NCBI GenBank assembly: GCA_902537415.1
Contig: CACBBC010000002.1
Span: 1 to 64,000, forward strand
Origin: an uncultured Alphaproteobacteria bacterium
Lineage (GTDB): Bacteria > Pseudomonadota > Alphaproteobacteria > Rhodobacterales > Rhodobacteraceae
DNA: 64,000 bases
Direction of reading: 5' to 3'
Shown: piece by piece, positions 10,771-19,359 of the stretch
Numbering within the stretch: position 1 is the first letter of the stretch
How the letters are laid out: each line of letters begins with the position of its first letter
Notes under the pieces: generated by a model
What the model saw: the letters and a program-made list of their open reading frames with translations, nothing else
The model's database searches: none
Told to the model about the DNA's origin: nothing
Position numbers and translations under genes: made by a program

Positions 10771-11361
10771 TCACAAACACAACATGTTGTATATGGGTTT
10801 GAAAGATCTCCTATGCTCAGTGTTAATACCCAACTTGTAGATGGCGGCTTTATGTTCCTCCACTCCATATCCCACATTCCTTTCCCAACCATAACCTGGA
10901 AAGCGTATATTTAATGATTTCATATGAAAGTCGCGTGACACTTTTGCAACAATGGAAGCTGCCGCTATGCTCGCTATTTTATTATCTCCTTTAATTATGC
11001 TGTAGGCCCTTGAAGCAGATCGATATGCTCCTGGTAATATATTTCCATCAAAGTATAAACTATCTTTTGTCTCAGAGACTTTCTCAACGGCCTTTTGCAT
11101 TACAAATAATGAACTGCTCAAAATATTAAATCGATCAATCATCTTGGCTGAGGAGAAAGAAACCCCTACTGAAAAAGTTTCTAATATCTCAAAGTAAAGT
11201 TCAATTCTCTGACGAGGGCTTAAGGTTTTTGAGTCAGCTAGCCCTCTAATATTATGGTTTTTATCAAACCTTACGGCTGCTGCCACAACAGGGCCGGCCC
11301 ACGCACCCCTGCCGACCTCATCTACTCCACAGTGAAACCCTAAATCTTTAAAATCTTTCAA
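10771..11361 (-). CDS. rnhB: Ribonuclease HII
   Basis: RNase HII cleaves RNA in RNA-DNA hybrids and starts ribonucleotide excision repair. The 196-residue length is typical. The catalytic DEDD signature is visible: GVDEVGRGAWAGPVVAAA near the N-terminus (Asp-Glu), GLADSKTLSPRQR, and later ASIVAKVSRD. The start is TTG at 11359-11361. Its GAAGG ribosome site lies in the 3' arm of a leader hairpin (11370-11401), so translation may be structurally limited. It lies directly upstream of ccrM on the same strand with a 69-nt gap after the rnhB stop. Confidence 0.96.
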   Translation of the reverse strand: MKDFKDLGFHCGVDEVGRGAWAGPVVAAAVRFDKNHNIRGLADSKTLSPRQRIELYFEILETFSVGVSFSSAKMIDRFNILSSSLFVMQKAVEKVSETKDSLYFDGNILPGAYRSASRAYSIIKGDNKIASIAAASIVAKVSRDFHMKSLNIRFPGYGWERNVGYGVEEHKAAIYKLGINTEHRRSFKPIYNMLCL

Positions 11362-11369
11362 TTAGATTA

Positions 11370-11401
11370 AACCTTCAAAAACATCTTTATAATTGAAGGT
11401 T
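11370..11401 (-). promoter_or_regulatory. Leader hairpin covering the rnhB ribosome site
   Basis: AACCTTCAA (11370-11378) and TTGAAGGTT (11393-11401) form a perfect 9-bp stem around a 14-nt loop. Read on the minus strand, the arm nearer the gene holds AACCTTCAA's partner and the GAAGG that serves the TTG start of rnhB. The stem would hide or compete for the ribosome site. AT-rich sequence makes chance pairing possible. Confidence 0.35.
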
Positions 11402-11510
11402 AATTTTTACATGTCAATAAGGTCATTTACCTGTAAATTAATACGATATGATTTAAATAATCAAAAATTTATTCGTTAATAATAATCATGGGTAAAAATG
11501 GTAAGCGCAT

Positions 11511-11783
11511 ATGAAAGTTTGGATAATAGTTTCAGTGATGTTTCTGATGGAGAATTCTCAGGTGAAAATTGCCGAAACGGTCAATGATAGCTCTCGATTT
11601 TTTTATACAGAAAAACAATGCCTCAATTCCTTGGAAAATAAAATGCTTGATGGAGACAATATGGTTGAGTTTTTTGGTGGGGCATTTATAACGAGTGGCT
11701 CCGTTTTTCAAAAAATCAAGCAATGTATGGCTATGGAGTTAGAAGAAAAACAATTAAAGAGACTTTTACGAGAAATGAAATAA
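11511..11783 (+). CDS. Small hypothetical protein with N-terminal hydrophobic segment
   Basis: A 90-residue protein I do not recognise. The first 13 residues are hydrophobic (MKVWIIVSVMFLM), consistent with a weak signal or anchor. The rest contains two cysteines (QCLNSLE and KQCMAME) spaced about 36 residues apart and a charged C-terminal helix ending RLLREMK. If exported, the cysteines could form a disulfide. The ribosome site is poor (GGTAAGCG). It is convergent with the following minus-strand small membrane protein, 5 nt apart. Codon use looks normal for the neighbourhood. Confidence 0.6.
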   Translation: MKVWIIVSVMFLMENSQVKIAETVNDSSRFFYTEKQCLNSLENKMLDGDNMVEFFGGAFITSGSVFQKIKQCMAMELEEKQLKRLLREMK

Positions 11784-11788
11784 ACTGT

Positions 11789-12031
11789 TCACATTCCCAC
11801 AAAATTCACACGTTTTGTAAGATAGAACACTATAACAAAAAAAATAATTGCCACAAAACCAAAAAAATAAATTTTATTTTTTAACCTAGACGAGCGCTTC
11901 CTCATTTCATCAGAACTCTTTCCAAAAAATTGGCTAAAAGTTTCTTGCAGCCTCCTTACATCCTCTCTTTTTATTGTTTGCATGTCAGCTTTAAAATCCT
12001 GACTTGTTTCTGATTTATTTTTTTTTACCAA
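11789..12031 (-). CDS. Small single-pass membrane protein, unknown function
   Basis: An 80-residue protein: a charged, helical, cytoplasm-like N-terminal half (repeated K/E/R, with SQDFKADMQTIKRED), then one transmembrane helix at about residues 55-72 (YFFGFVAIIFFVIVFYL) and a short tail. The topology suggests a cytoplasmic helix tethered to the inner membrane. No family recognised. It converges on the 90-residue gene. Confidence 0.6.
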   Translation of the reverse strand: MVKKNKSETSQDFKADMQTIKREDVRRLQETFSQFFGKSSDEMRKRSSRLKNKIYFFGFVAIIFFVIVFYLTKRVNFVGM

Positions 12032-12160
12032 AACTTACCAATCTTCACATTATCTCAACCGTTTTTAGTGACTAAAAATAGAAGAGAGTATACCTTTTTA
12101 AAAATGATTTCGATCAGATGACATAATAATGCAATCGTGAATAAAGTAAAAGAGGTAACA

Positions 12161-12310
12161 ATGAAATTGACTAAAGAAACTATATGGCATTTTACTTGTG
12201 ATTTTTGCAAACTTTGGTGGTCGTTTGCATCAAGTGATGACTTTCAACCAAAGAAAAAAATATTCTGCCCTCATTGTGGAAAAAAAAACGAAATTGATGA
12301 TGACACATAG
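12161..12310 (+). CDS. 49-residue zinc-ribbon protein
   Basis: A short frame with AGAGG 7 nt before the ATG. It encodes 49 residues with two CxxC knuckles, CDFC (about 13-16) and CPHC (about 36-39), the second followed by GKKN; this is the classical four-cysteine zinc-ribbon layout. A Trp-rich linker (KLWWSF) and an acidic tail (EIDDDT) complete it. Such mini zinc ribbons act as nucleic-acid or protein adaptors; the specific role is unknown. It stands alone between two convergent small genes and the tRNA gene. The motif makes it more credible than a random short frame. Confidence 0.72.
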   Translation: MKLTKETIWHFTCDFCKLWWSFASSDDFQPKKKIFCPHCGKKNEIDDDT

Positions 12311-12446
12311 TATCAATTAACTTTGAGAAATATATAACTTAAATAAACGCAAACTTTTAACCAATATCGCTCCGGTATTTAAGTTCGGTTTCTTTTCATA
12401 TTCCTAAGAAGTTAAAACATGTTATTCACATTGTTCATGAATTGAT

Positions 12447-12452
12447 TATAAT
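12447..12452 (+). promoter_or_regulatory. -10 element of the tRNA-Arg gene
   Basis: A perfect TATAAT lies 12 nt before the mature tRNA 5' end, consistent with transcription starting about 5 nt upstream of the tRNA. A -35 such as TTCACA lies 15 nt further upstream, shorter than ideal. The rest of the 153-nt gap after the zinc-ribbon gene holds nothing else recognisable. Confidence 0.5.
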
Positions 12453-12463
12453 TTACCCTAAAA

Positions 12464-12538
12464 GGACCCGTAGTTAAACGGATATAACAAATCCCTCCTA
12501 AGGATTAGTTCTAGGTTCGATTCCTAGCGGGTTCGCCA
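12464..12538 (+). tRNA. tRNA-Arg (anticodon CCT)
   Basis: The acceptor stem GGACCCG pairs with CGGGTTC (one G-T pair), followed by discriminator G and an encoded CCA. The anticodon loop CTCCTAA gives anticodon CCT, decoding the AGG codon. The T arm shows GGTTCGATTCC and the D arm TAGTTAAACGGATA. It is 75 nt with CCA and ends 2 nt before the converging ubiB stop codon. Confidence 0.95.
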
Positions 12539-12540
12539 AT

Positions 12541-13980
12541 TCAATTTTTATCATCACTTTTGTATTGTCTAATGAAATCCTCTAAAAGCTTTGGGAGTTG
12601 AGGCCCAAACTTACGCAGCACTTGTGCTATCTTCAAAAAATCTCTCAAAATAGCTTTTGGTCCCAAAGTGGCAGCTATATATTTTTCAACAACAGGTCGG
12701 GCTGTTTCCCACATATTTATATTTGGATCTAAGCTTCTGGAAACACCTTCAACTACGACCATTGTCCTCTGCAATAGCAATAACTCTGTTCGAGTTTCCA
12801 TTCCAAATTGCTCAGTTACTTCAAATAATCTAGATAGTAATCTCGCCATCGATATGTCAGAGGCCTCCATACCAAATATTGGCTCACCCACTGATCTAAG
12901 AGCTTGGGAAAATTCTTGCACATTTTGATTTTCTGGAACATACCCAGCCTCAAAATGTACTTCTGCAACTCTTAAATAATCACGCCTTAAGAATCCTATA
13001 AGTATTTCCGCATAAGTCTTTCTGGTATACTCGTCTATTCTTCCCATTATGCCGAAATCCATTACTATAAGAGTTCCATCACTTCTACATTTCAGATTAC
13101 CTTGGTGCATATCCCCGTGAAAAAAACCATCCCGTAGAGCTTGGGTCAAGAAAGTCTTGATAATTCTTTTTGCAAAGCTCTCGATATCCACTCCGCTCTT
13201 CTTTATTCTATCGATATCTCCAACCGACATTCCGTCTACCCACTCCGTTGTTACAACTCGTCTACCAGAAAGAGACCAAATAACTTTAGGAACATAAAAA
13301 TTACGATCACTTTTTGTGTTTTCTGCAAATTCAGCTGCAGCTGATATCTCCATTCTTAAATCTAGCTCCTCACGCACTAGTCTTTCAAAATGGTTAATAA
13401 CTTCTGTGGGCTTAAGTCGCCTGAAGCTTGGTATGATAAACTCTATGAATTTTGCTAAAAATAACAAAGCAGCTAAGTCTTTGAGAAAGACCTTTTCTAC
13501 ATCAGGTCTTAATATTTTCACTGCTACCACTTCCTTTGTTTCCTTTACGGTTGCTTTATGAACCTGAGCAATTGATGCAGCGGCAACCGAATCTGAAAAT
13601 GAAGAAAAAATACTCTCAACGGGACTCCCAAGTTCCTCATTTACGATTTTTTTTGCCTCTGTGGTTGGGAAAGGATCTAAAGAATCTTGTAGAACCTTTA
13701 GCTCATTAGCCAAGTCAGCTCCCACTATGTCGGGCCTCGTGGATAGCAATTGCCCAAACTTAATATATGCAGGTCCCAATGCGATAAGCGCTCTAACAAT
13801 TGGAGATTTCTTGTAGGGCCCTTTAATCCCAAAAACAAGTAAAGGTTTCCCCATGAATAAGATACCGAATTTCATCAGCTTTGAAACTTTGGTAATTTTC
13901 AAGACCTGTTCAACAGCGCCGGTTCGAAAAAAAGTTCCAACCACCCTAACTAATCTAAAGGGGTTATGAAACCACTTCAT
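12541..13980 (-). CDS. ubiB: UbiB, ubiquinone-biosynthesis atypical kinase/ATPase
   Basis: UbiB supports the membrane complex that makes ubiquinone, acting as an ABC1/ADCK-family ATPase. The 479-residue protein carries the family's KxGQ motif (YIKFGQLLSTRPD, about residue 73), the Ala-rich loop AAASIAQVHKA that replaces the kinase P-loop, HGDMHQGNLK as catalytic loop, and VMDFGIMG as DFG motif. The C-terminus (IAQVLRKFGPQLPKLL) is amphipathic, with weaker membrane segments than in E. coli. Its ATG overlaps the ubiE stop (TGATG), so the two are co-translated. Confidence 0.95.
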   Translation of the reverse strand: MKWFHNPFRLVRVVGTFFRTGAVEQVLKITKVSKLMKFGILFMGKPLLVFGIKGPYKKSPIVRALIALGPAYIKFGQLLSTRPDIVGADLANELKVLQDSLDPFPTTEAKKIVNEELGSPVESIFSSFSDSVAAASIAQVHKATVKETKEVVAVKILRPDVEKVFLKDLAALLFLAKFIEFIIPSFRRLKPTEVINHFERLVREELDLRMEISAAAEFAENTKSDRNFYVPKVIWSLSGRRVVTTEWVDGMSVGDIDRIKKSGVDIESFAKRIIKTFLTQALRDGFFHGDMHQGNLKCRSDGTLIVMDFGIMGRIDEYTRKTYAEILIGFLRRDYLRVAEVHFEAGYVPENQNVQEFSQALRSVGEPIFGMEASDISMARLLSRLFEVTEQFGMETRTELLLLQRTMVVVEGVSRSLDPNINMWETARPVVEKYIAATLGPKAILRDFLKIAQVLRKFGPQLPKLLEDFIRQYKSDDKN

Positions 13981-14714
13981 CAGATCTTCCAGCCGCTGTG
14001 CATGGCAACTACTCCTTGAGTTAAGTTCCTGTATTTAACCTGTCTGAAGCCAGCTTCAGCAACTAGATTTGCAAGTTTTTCTTGAGAGGGAAATTTTCTT
14101 ATACTCTCAATTAAGTATTGATAGCTTTCAGCGTCATTGGCTATCAATTTCCCAAGCCTAGGAACTAAATTAAATGAGAACGCATCATAAATCTTGTTTA
14201 AGGTCTCATTTTCAACTTTACTAAATTCGAGGATCAAAATTCTTCCTCCAGGCTTTAAAACTCTCAGGGCTTCGGATAAACACTTTTTTAAATCCAAGAC
14301 ATTTCTTATTCCAAACGAAATTGTATAATAATCAAAAACCTCATTCTCAAAAGGTAATTTCATAGCATCTCCACACACCCATTCTAAGCCTGTATCTAGT
14401 TGCCCAAGTTTTGATCTTCTTTTTCCCTCCTTCAGCATATTTTCATTTCTATCAAGTATTGTTACTCTTGCTTGATGCTTGGTTTTCTTAATAAATCGGA
14501 AAGCAATATCCCCAGTTCCGCCTGCAACGTCAAGAAGATGTGTATTTTTTCTAGGCGCGAGCCAATCGATAAAACTATCTTTCCATAATCGATGCAAACC
14601 CGCACTCATCAGATCGTTCATTAGATCATATTTATAAGCAACACTATCAAAAACCTTATTTACTAATTTGGGCTTTTCTTTTTTACTAACTTTTTTAAAA
14701 CCAAAATTTTCCAT
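13980..14714 (-). CDS. ubiE: Demethylubiquinone/demethylmenaquinone C-methyltransferase
   Basis: UbiE adds the C-methyl group of ubiquinone using S-adenosylmethionine. The 244-residue protein has motif I (LLDVAGGTGDIAFRF, about residue 60), the UbiE-specific NDLMSAGLHRLWKD near the N-terminus, SFGIRNVLDLKK (motif II region) and GGRILILEFSKV. All are intact. It is followed by ubiB with a one-base overlap; this pair is conserved in alphaproteobacteria. It has its own ribosome site (AGAAAAG) 31 nt after the rsmD stop, so the operon may begin further upstream. Confidence 0.96.
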   Translation of the reverse strand: MENFGFKKVSKKEKPKLVNKVFDSVAYKYDLMNDLMSAGLHRLWKDSFIDWLAPRKNTHLLDVAGGTGDIAFRFIKKTKHQARVTILDRNENMLKEGKRRSKLGQLDTGLEWVCGDAMKLPFENEVFDYYTISFGIRNVLDLKKCLSEALRVLKPGGRILILEFSKVENETLNKIYDAFSFNLVPRLGKLIANDAESYQYLIESIRKFPSQEKLANLVAEAGFRQVKYRNLTQGVVAMHSGWKI

Positions 14715-14745
14715 TTTTTACTTTTCTAACAATAAACAAGCAAAT

Positions 14746-15333
14746 TCACTCGTTGAAACCTTTAAAGAAGTTCAAAAATGTTTTTCCGATTTTTTTGCTT
14801 CTTAAGAGTTCAAGTCCATCAATTGTTTCTAATTCTCTATTACACTCATATATAATTAACGAATTAATCTTTGTCACTCTTAACTCTTTTAATCTCATAA
14901 AAACTTTACTAGCTTTTATCAGCTCATATGGTGGATCCAAAAAAACAACATCAAACTTTTTACTAGGTGATAAATTTTTATCAAAAAAATCATGGTTAAT
15001 TACGCCCAAGCAATTTACATGGTCATTCTCATGGAGCTTAAATTTAGCAAAATTTTTAGTTATGCATTCACAAGCTGCACGATCTTTATCTAAAAAAGTA
15101 ACTATTGAGGCTCCTCTTGATATTACCTCAATACCAATAGCGCCCGACCCAGAAAAGCAGTCAAAAAACGAAATCTTTGAAAAATCAATGTTGAAACCGT
15201 GCTCCAATATGTTGAATAATGTTTCTTTAACCCTATCTGACGTCGGTCGAGTAATGAAGCTCTGAGACCCTTTAAATTTTTTGTCATTTGTTAGGATCTT
15301 TAAGCCTTTTAGTTTTCCACTGAGAACCCTCAT
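14746..15333 (-). CDS. rsmD: 16S rRNA (guanine966-N2)-methyltransferase
   Basis: RsmD methylates G966 of 16S rRNA. The 195-residue protein has the N-terminal RVLSGKLKGLKI motif, TRPTSDRVKETLFNIL, the SAM loop FFDCFSGSGAIGIEVISRGA, and the catalytic FLDPPYELI. The order and length match the family. Its start overlaps the stop of the preceding flavin reductase by 4 nt, so it is expressed from that gene's transcript. Confidence 0.93.
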   Translation of the reverse strand: MRVLSGKLKGLKILTNDKKFKGSQSFITRPTSDRVKETLFNILEHGFNIDFSKISFFDCFSGSGAIGIEVISRGASIVTFLDKDRAACECITKNFAKFKLHENDHVNCLGVINHDFFDKNLSPSKKFDVVFLDPPYELIKASKVFMRLKELRVTKINSLIIYECNRELETIDGLELLRSKKIGKTFLNFFKGFNE

Positions 15334-16547
15334 TTGAGATTTAAAGCGTCTTTAATATCAAAATTTATGTCACGTAGAATATCTTTTTTTGGAGATTTTT
15401 TTTCTTCAATCAAACGTTTACCTATCATATAGCTATATGGGTCATTAAAAGAGTCAACTGCCAGCAAAATCTCATCTTTATAATACCAGAATGATAGTTT
15501 ATTATTTACTTTTCGTTCTATAATCTCAGTAAAACCGGCACAAAGACCCGCTATTTGCAACTTTTGATGAAACTGCTCGGTCCAAAACCATGGCTTTGCA
15601 TTGAAGTTGGTTTTTTTGCCAGCAAGGTTTAATGCAACTGTTTGACCTTGATCGATGGCATTTCCAACTGATTCAAGCCGCAAAAACCCTCCGTTATGAT
15701 TAAATGAAGCGCAGTCTCCCGCGGCATATATTGAGGGGTCACTTGTCTCTAGTCTTTCATTAACTTTTATACCGTTTTCAATCTGCAAGTTTGCATCTCT
15801 TGCAAGATCAACGTCTGGGTATCCACCAGTGGCAACTAGCAAAGTGTCCACATCAATCAGTCTTCCAGAAACTAGTTCAATATTTGTAACTTCACTTTCG
15901 AAGTTATTTATTTTTTTGACAAAATCATTTTCAATAATTTCAACCCCTTTTATTGAAAAGATCTCCCTCAAATAAGCTGCTGTCGGTTCTCCAGCCACCC
16001 TTTTGAGTATTCTGTCAGCCCCTTCAACGACTGTTGTTTTCATGCCAAATGACGAACAAACCGACGCAACTTCCAGACCCAAATAGCCACCTCCGATTAT
16101 CAAAATATTTTTTCCAGTGTGTAGCTGGTTTTTTAAATTTTTAGCATCATGCAAATTACGCAAATAATAAGCGTTTGAATAATTATCACGATTGCTTAAA
16201 GGAGCCTTTTTAGCTTTACTACCAATCGCGATAACTAATTTAGTGTAATCAATCATTTCTCCACTTTGTAAATGAACTTTTTTACTATCTCTGTCTATTC
16301 TTGTAGCCTTCTTCGAAAGAAGAACCTGGATGTTGTTGGTTTTATAATAGTCAACTTTTTTCAGTAGAAGGCGTTCTTCGAGAAATTGTCCGGTTAGAAA
16401 CTTCTTCGACAGAGGTGGTCTTTGATATGGATAATAATTTTCTTCACATATCATACAAATATCACCTTTAAAACCAAGAGACCTTAAATGGCTTGCACAA
16501 GATATAGAGGTCTGACCACCACCTATAATTACTATTTTCTCTTTCAT
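15330..16547 (-). CDS. FAD/NAD-dependent ferredoxin reductase-like oxidoreductase
   Basis: A 405-residue two-dinucleotide-fold flavoprotein of the putidaredoxin/rhodocoxin reductase type, which passes electrons from NAD(P)H to a small iron-sulfur protein. It shows the FAD GxGxxG-like site IVIIGGGQTS at the N-terminus, YQRPPLSK, a second nucleotide site LIIGGGYLGLEVAS near residue 155, and the FAD motif SIYAAGDCASF near residue 275. The family often pairs with P450 systems and ferredoxins, but none is nearby, so the partner is unknown. It heads an operon with rsmD by overlap. Confidence 0.85.
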   Translation of the reverse strand: MKEKIVIIGGGQTSISCASHLRSLGFKGDICMICEENYYPYQRPPLSKKFLTGQFLEERLLLKKVDYYKTNNIQVLLSKKATRIDRDSKKVHLQSGEMIDYTKLVIAIGSKAKKAPLSNRDNYSNAYYLRNLHDAKNLKNQLHTGKNILIIGGGYLGLEVASVCSSFGMKTTVVEGADRILKRVAGEPTAAYLREIFSIKGVEIIENDFVKKINNFESEVTNIELVSGRLIDVDTLLVATGGYPDVDLARDANLQIENGIKVNERLETSDPSIYAAGDCASFNHNGGFLRLESVGNAIDQGQTVALNLAGKKTNFNAKPWFWTEQFHQKLQIAGLCAGFTEIIERKVNNKLSFWYYKDEILLAVDSFNDPYSYMIGKRLIEEKKSPKKDILRDINFDIKDALNLK

Positions 16548-16644
16548 TATAAATTAGTAAGAAAGTTCTTCAAAAAAATCAATTAACGTTGTATTAAACC
16601 TTAAGATATATTAAGTACACATGTACATTCAATAGAGGCCTTTT

Positions 16645-17139
16645 ATGAAATACTCTGTGGGAGACGAATTTCCAGAAGTTACATTTAACTGGATGGATGA
16701 CAAATTCGAAGTCCAGAAAGCTGGAGCGGGTGAGCTTTTTGAAAACAAGAGGGTTATACTTATTGGAATGCCCGGTGCATTTTCACCTACTTGCTCTATG
16801 AAGCACCTACCGAGCTTCATTAAAAGTGCTAAGAAATTTAAAGACTTGGGAATTGATGAAATTTTTTGCGTTTTAGTAAATGATGTTTACGTTGCAAAAG
16901 TTTGGGGTGAATCCACTGGTGCAACAAAAGCTGGGATTAAAATTATTACCGATCCATTATCCGTTCTTGCTGAAACATTAGACTTTGAATTTACGGTGAA
17001 GGGCACAGGTTTATTAAGAAGGCTCCAGAGATTTACCGCTTTACTAAAGAATAAAAAGATCGAAAAGCTTTACTTTGAAAAAGAACGCGGGGTTTGTGAT
17101 ATGACTTCAGCACAAACAATTTTGAATGATATAACTTAA
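16645..17139 (+). CDS. Peroxiredoxin, Prx5-like
   Basis: A 164-residue peroxiredoxin that reduces hydroperoxides using a thiol donor. The peroxidatic cysteine lies in GMPGAFSPTCSMKHLPSF (Pro-Gly-Ala-Phe-x-Pro-Thr-Cys; about residues 43-60), the hallmark of the Prx5/glutaredoxin-dependent subgroup. A conserved Arg stands in the GLLRRLQRF region. The ending CDMTSAQTIL includes a further Cys that could be resolving. A good GAGGCCTTTT ribosome site is present. It is convergent with phhB, overlapping by 4 nt. Confidence 0.92.
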   Translation: MKYSVGDEFPEVTFNWMDDKFEVQKAGAGELFENKRVILIGMPGAFSPTCSMKHLPSFIKSAKKFKDLGIDEIFCVLVNDVYVAKVWGESTGATKAGIKIITDPLSVLAETLDFEFTVKGTGLLRRLQRFTALLKNKKIEKLYFEKERGVCDMTSAQTILNDIT

Positions 17140-17429
17140 GTTTCCATCTCCACCTTATTCGCAAAATTAAGATCTAGTTCTGTTAACCCACCTGCATCAT
17201 GTGTTGAAAGGGATACATCGACCGTTTTAAATACATTAGTCCAGTTTGGATGGTGGTTAATCTCCTCCGCTATAAATGCGATGCGGCACATCCATGAAAA
17301 TGCCTCCTTGAAGTTTTTAAAAACAAAGGTTTTTTGGATGTAGATTTTATCCTCCGAAAGACTCCATCCTTTTGAAAGCAAATGTTCAAACTTTTCATCT
17401 ATTTCTTTATCACTAAGTTTTCTTGGCAT
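17136..17429 (-). CDS. phhB: Pterin-4-alpha-carbinolamine dehydratase
   Basis: PhhB recycles 4a-hydroxytetrahydrobiopterin produced by aromatic amino acid hydroxylases; it can also act as a DCoH-like partner. At 97 residues it matches the family. The catalytic EEINHHPNWTNVF motif (about residue 56-68) and SLSTHDAGGLTELD are both present. The start lies 17 nt inside the end of the preceding gene, so it belongs to the RidA-GDPD-acyltransferase operon. No phenylalanine hydroxylase is in the window. Confidence 0.93.
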   Translation of the reverse strand: MPRKLSDKEIDEKFEHLLSKGWSLSEDKIYIQKTFVFKNFKEAFSWMCRIAFIAEEINHHPNWTNVFKTVDVSLSTHDAGGLTELDLNFANKVEMET

Positions 17430-18573
17430 CTATTTTTTCTCCTTTTTTAAATGGGCTGATAAACTGTATTTGTTTACTGCTATGGCTAACAATTTTTTTC
17501 TCTTCTTTTAAAAAATCATCCACAGCATTCATAAAACCTTTGTGAGGGAACCAATGGCTTGAGTGTGTTATACACGCTTCATATCCTCTCGCAATCTTAT
17601 GATCTCCTTGAGCGCCAGCCTCGACCCTTTTCAAACCTTGCTCGATAGCAAAATCTATAGCTTTATAGTAGCAAAGCTCAAAGTGCATGGAAGGAAAAAA
17701 CTGATTGCACCCCCAATATCTTCCATACAAGCAATCTGATCCTATAAAATTCATGGCGCCCGCTACATACTGATCATTTTTTTTTGCCATCACTAGTAGA
17801 ATGTTATCTTTTAGGTTTTGCTTTAGACCCATAAAAAAATTCTTAGTAAGGTAAGGATAGCCCCATTTTCTCTGTCCAGTATTTTGATAAAAATGCCAAA
17901 ATGACTCCAACTCAAGGTCTGTTAGTTGACTTCCAGTTAAAGACTTAATCTCACCACCAAAGTTCCTTGCCTGTCTTCTTTCCTTTGTTATGTTTTTCCT
18001 CTTGCGGTATGTTAATGAACCTAAGAAATCATCAAATGATTTATAGTCTCTATTAAACCAATGATATTGGATGCCTTCTCTTACAAGCAGATTGTTTTTT
18101 TTGGCAACACCAACAAAACTTTTACTACAGAAAGTTATATGCAATGACGAAAGATTATTTTCCTCAACTAGTCTCTTTGCTGACGAAATCATTTCACCAA
18201 CCTTATCTTCGTATTCACTTTGTACTAGTATTCTTTCCCCAGAAACAGGAGTAAATGGTACCGCGACTTGTAGTTTTGGATAGTAATTTCCTCCTGATCT
18301 CTCATAGGCATCGGCCCAGCTATGATCAAAAACATACTCTCCTTGGGAATGATTTTTTAAAAAACTTACGATTATTCCTACTACAATATTTTTTTCTTTA
18401 AAAATTATGTAGAAAGGAATCCAACCGGTTTTAGGTCCTACAGAATTGCTAGTTTCCAAAAGAAAAAAAAAATCATATGACAGGAAGGGATCACCACCTG
18501 CCCTACTAGAACGGCATGCTTCCCATTCATCTCTTGATATGGACGCTATAGTTGTGCAAATTGCTGTTTCCAA
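17413..18573 (-). CDS. GNAT/FemAB-like N-acyltransferase (DUF482/COG3146)
   Basis: A 386-residue protein of the COG3146 family, predicted acyltransferases with a double GNAT fold resembling FemAB. Recognisable segments are GGDPFLSYDFFFLLE near the N-terminus, DHSWADAYERSGGNYYPKL, LTYRKRKNITKERR in the middle, and GRYWGCN...HFELCYYKAID plus GAQGDHKIARGY toward the C-terminus. The substrate is unknown; peptidoglycan or amino-acid transfer has been suggested from the FemAB likeness. It starts with TTG after a strong AAAGGGAAG ribosome site and overlaps phhB. Confidence 0.82.
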   Translation of the reverse strand: METAICTTIASISRDEWEACRSSRAGGDPFLSYDFFFLLETSNSVGPKTGWIPFYIIFKEKNIVVGIIVSFLKNHSQGEYVFDHSWADAYERSGGNYYPKLQVAVPFTPVSGERILVQSEYEDKVGEMISSAKRLVEENNLSSLHITFCSKSFVGVAKKNNLLVREGIQYHWFNRDYKSFDDFLGSLTYRKRKNITKERRQARNFGGEIKSLTGSQLTDLELESFWHFYQNTGQRKWGYPYLTKNFFMGLKQNLKDNILLVMAKKNDQYVAGAMNFIGSDCLYGRYWGCNQFFPSMHFELCYYKAIDFAIEQGLKRVEAGAQGDHKIARGYEACITHSSHWFPHKGFMNAVDDFLKEEKKIVSHSSKQIQFISPFKKGEKIDAKKT

Positions 18574-18592
18574 TATCTTCCCTTTGCAATCT

Positions 18593-19357
18593 TTAATCTC
18601 TTATATCAGGCTCATAATGCTCAAAGGTGATATTATCTACTAATCCCTTCAAACTCTTCTCGATTTCCCTTGAAGTAATTGTCCATGATAAAATTGCAAT
18701 ATCTAATTTTTTTAACCTTTTAACTCTGATATTTTTAATCCCTTTCCAGTCCTGAGAGATAAACTGCAATCTATTAGCAACTATTTCATTTTCAATTTTG
18801 TTATTTTTAATCTTGCTACCAATACTCTCAATTTTTGGAAAACTTGTAGTTAGACCTAAAGGAACCCTACCAAACAAATTTCTTTTTCTGATATGTTTTA
18901 TTAGATCTGAGTTAAAAGACATTAGAGCAACAGGGCCCTTGTAGCTTTCAAGTTTCTCTGCAAGAACCCTTGTGAACATATTCAAGTTTTTTTTAATGTA
19001 CTTAGAGTATTTGATTTCTAATAGTATGGGCACACGGCCGTTTACTAAATCAAAGACCTCTTCTATCGTGGGCACTTTTTCATTGTTAGATAGCTTCGCT
19101 TTTTTTATGTAACTTAGGTTTTTATTAAAAACAAAACCTTTTTTTGTCGTAAGCCGACCAAGAAAAAAGTCATGAAACACGATAATTTTAAAATCCTTAG
19201 TGAAATGTATGTCCATTTCAATTGAGTAGTTTTTCTCAATTGCTAACCTAAATGCTTCCAGAGAGTTTTCAGGAATTGTTTCAGAAACTTTGGAGCTTGA
19301 ATGAAAGCCTCGGTGCGCAAAAGGCCTTTGAGTCAAGAAGCTGTGAGGGTTCCTCAA
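18593..19357 (-). CDS. Glycerophosphodiester phosphodiesterase
   Basis: A 254-residue TIM-barrel GDPD-family enzyme, which hydrolyses glycerophosphodiesters to glycerol-3-phosphate and an alcohol. The catalytic signature is complete: AHRGFH, IPENSLEAF, and EMDIHFTKDFKIIVFHD (two His and the metal-binding Glu/Asp). LLEIKYSK gives the later Glu. There is no signal peptide, so it acts on cytoplasmic substrates. It lies 2 nt after ridA and 19 nt before the FemAB-like gene in one operon. Functionally it could feed the glycerol-3-phosphate pool, linking to the ugp genes at 42-46 kb, though no Pho box is seen here. Confidence 0.9.
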   Translation of the reverse strand: MRNPHSFLTQRPFAHRGFHSSSKVSETIPENSLEAFRLAIEKNYSIEMDIHFTKDFKIIVFHDFFLGRLTTKKGFVFNKNLSYIKKAKLSNNEKVPTIEEVFDLVNGRVPILLEIKYSKYIKKNLNMFTRVLAEKLESYKGPVALMSFNSDLIKHIRKRNLFGRVPLGLTTSFPKIESIGSKIKNNKIENEIVANRLQFISQDWKGIKNIRVKRLKKLDIAILSWTITSREIEKSLKGLVDNITFEHYEPDIRD

Positions 19358-19359
19358 GG

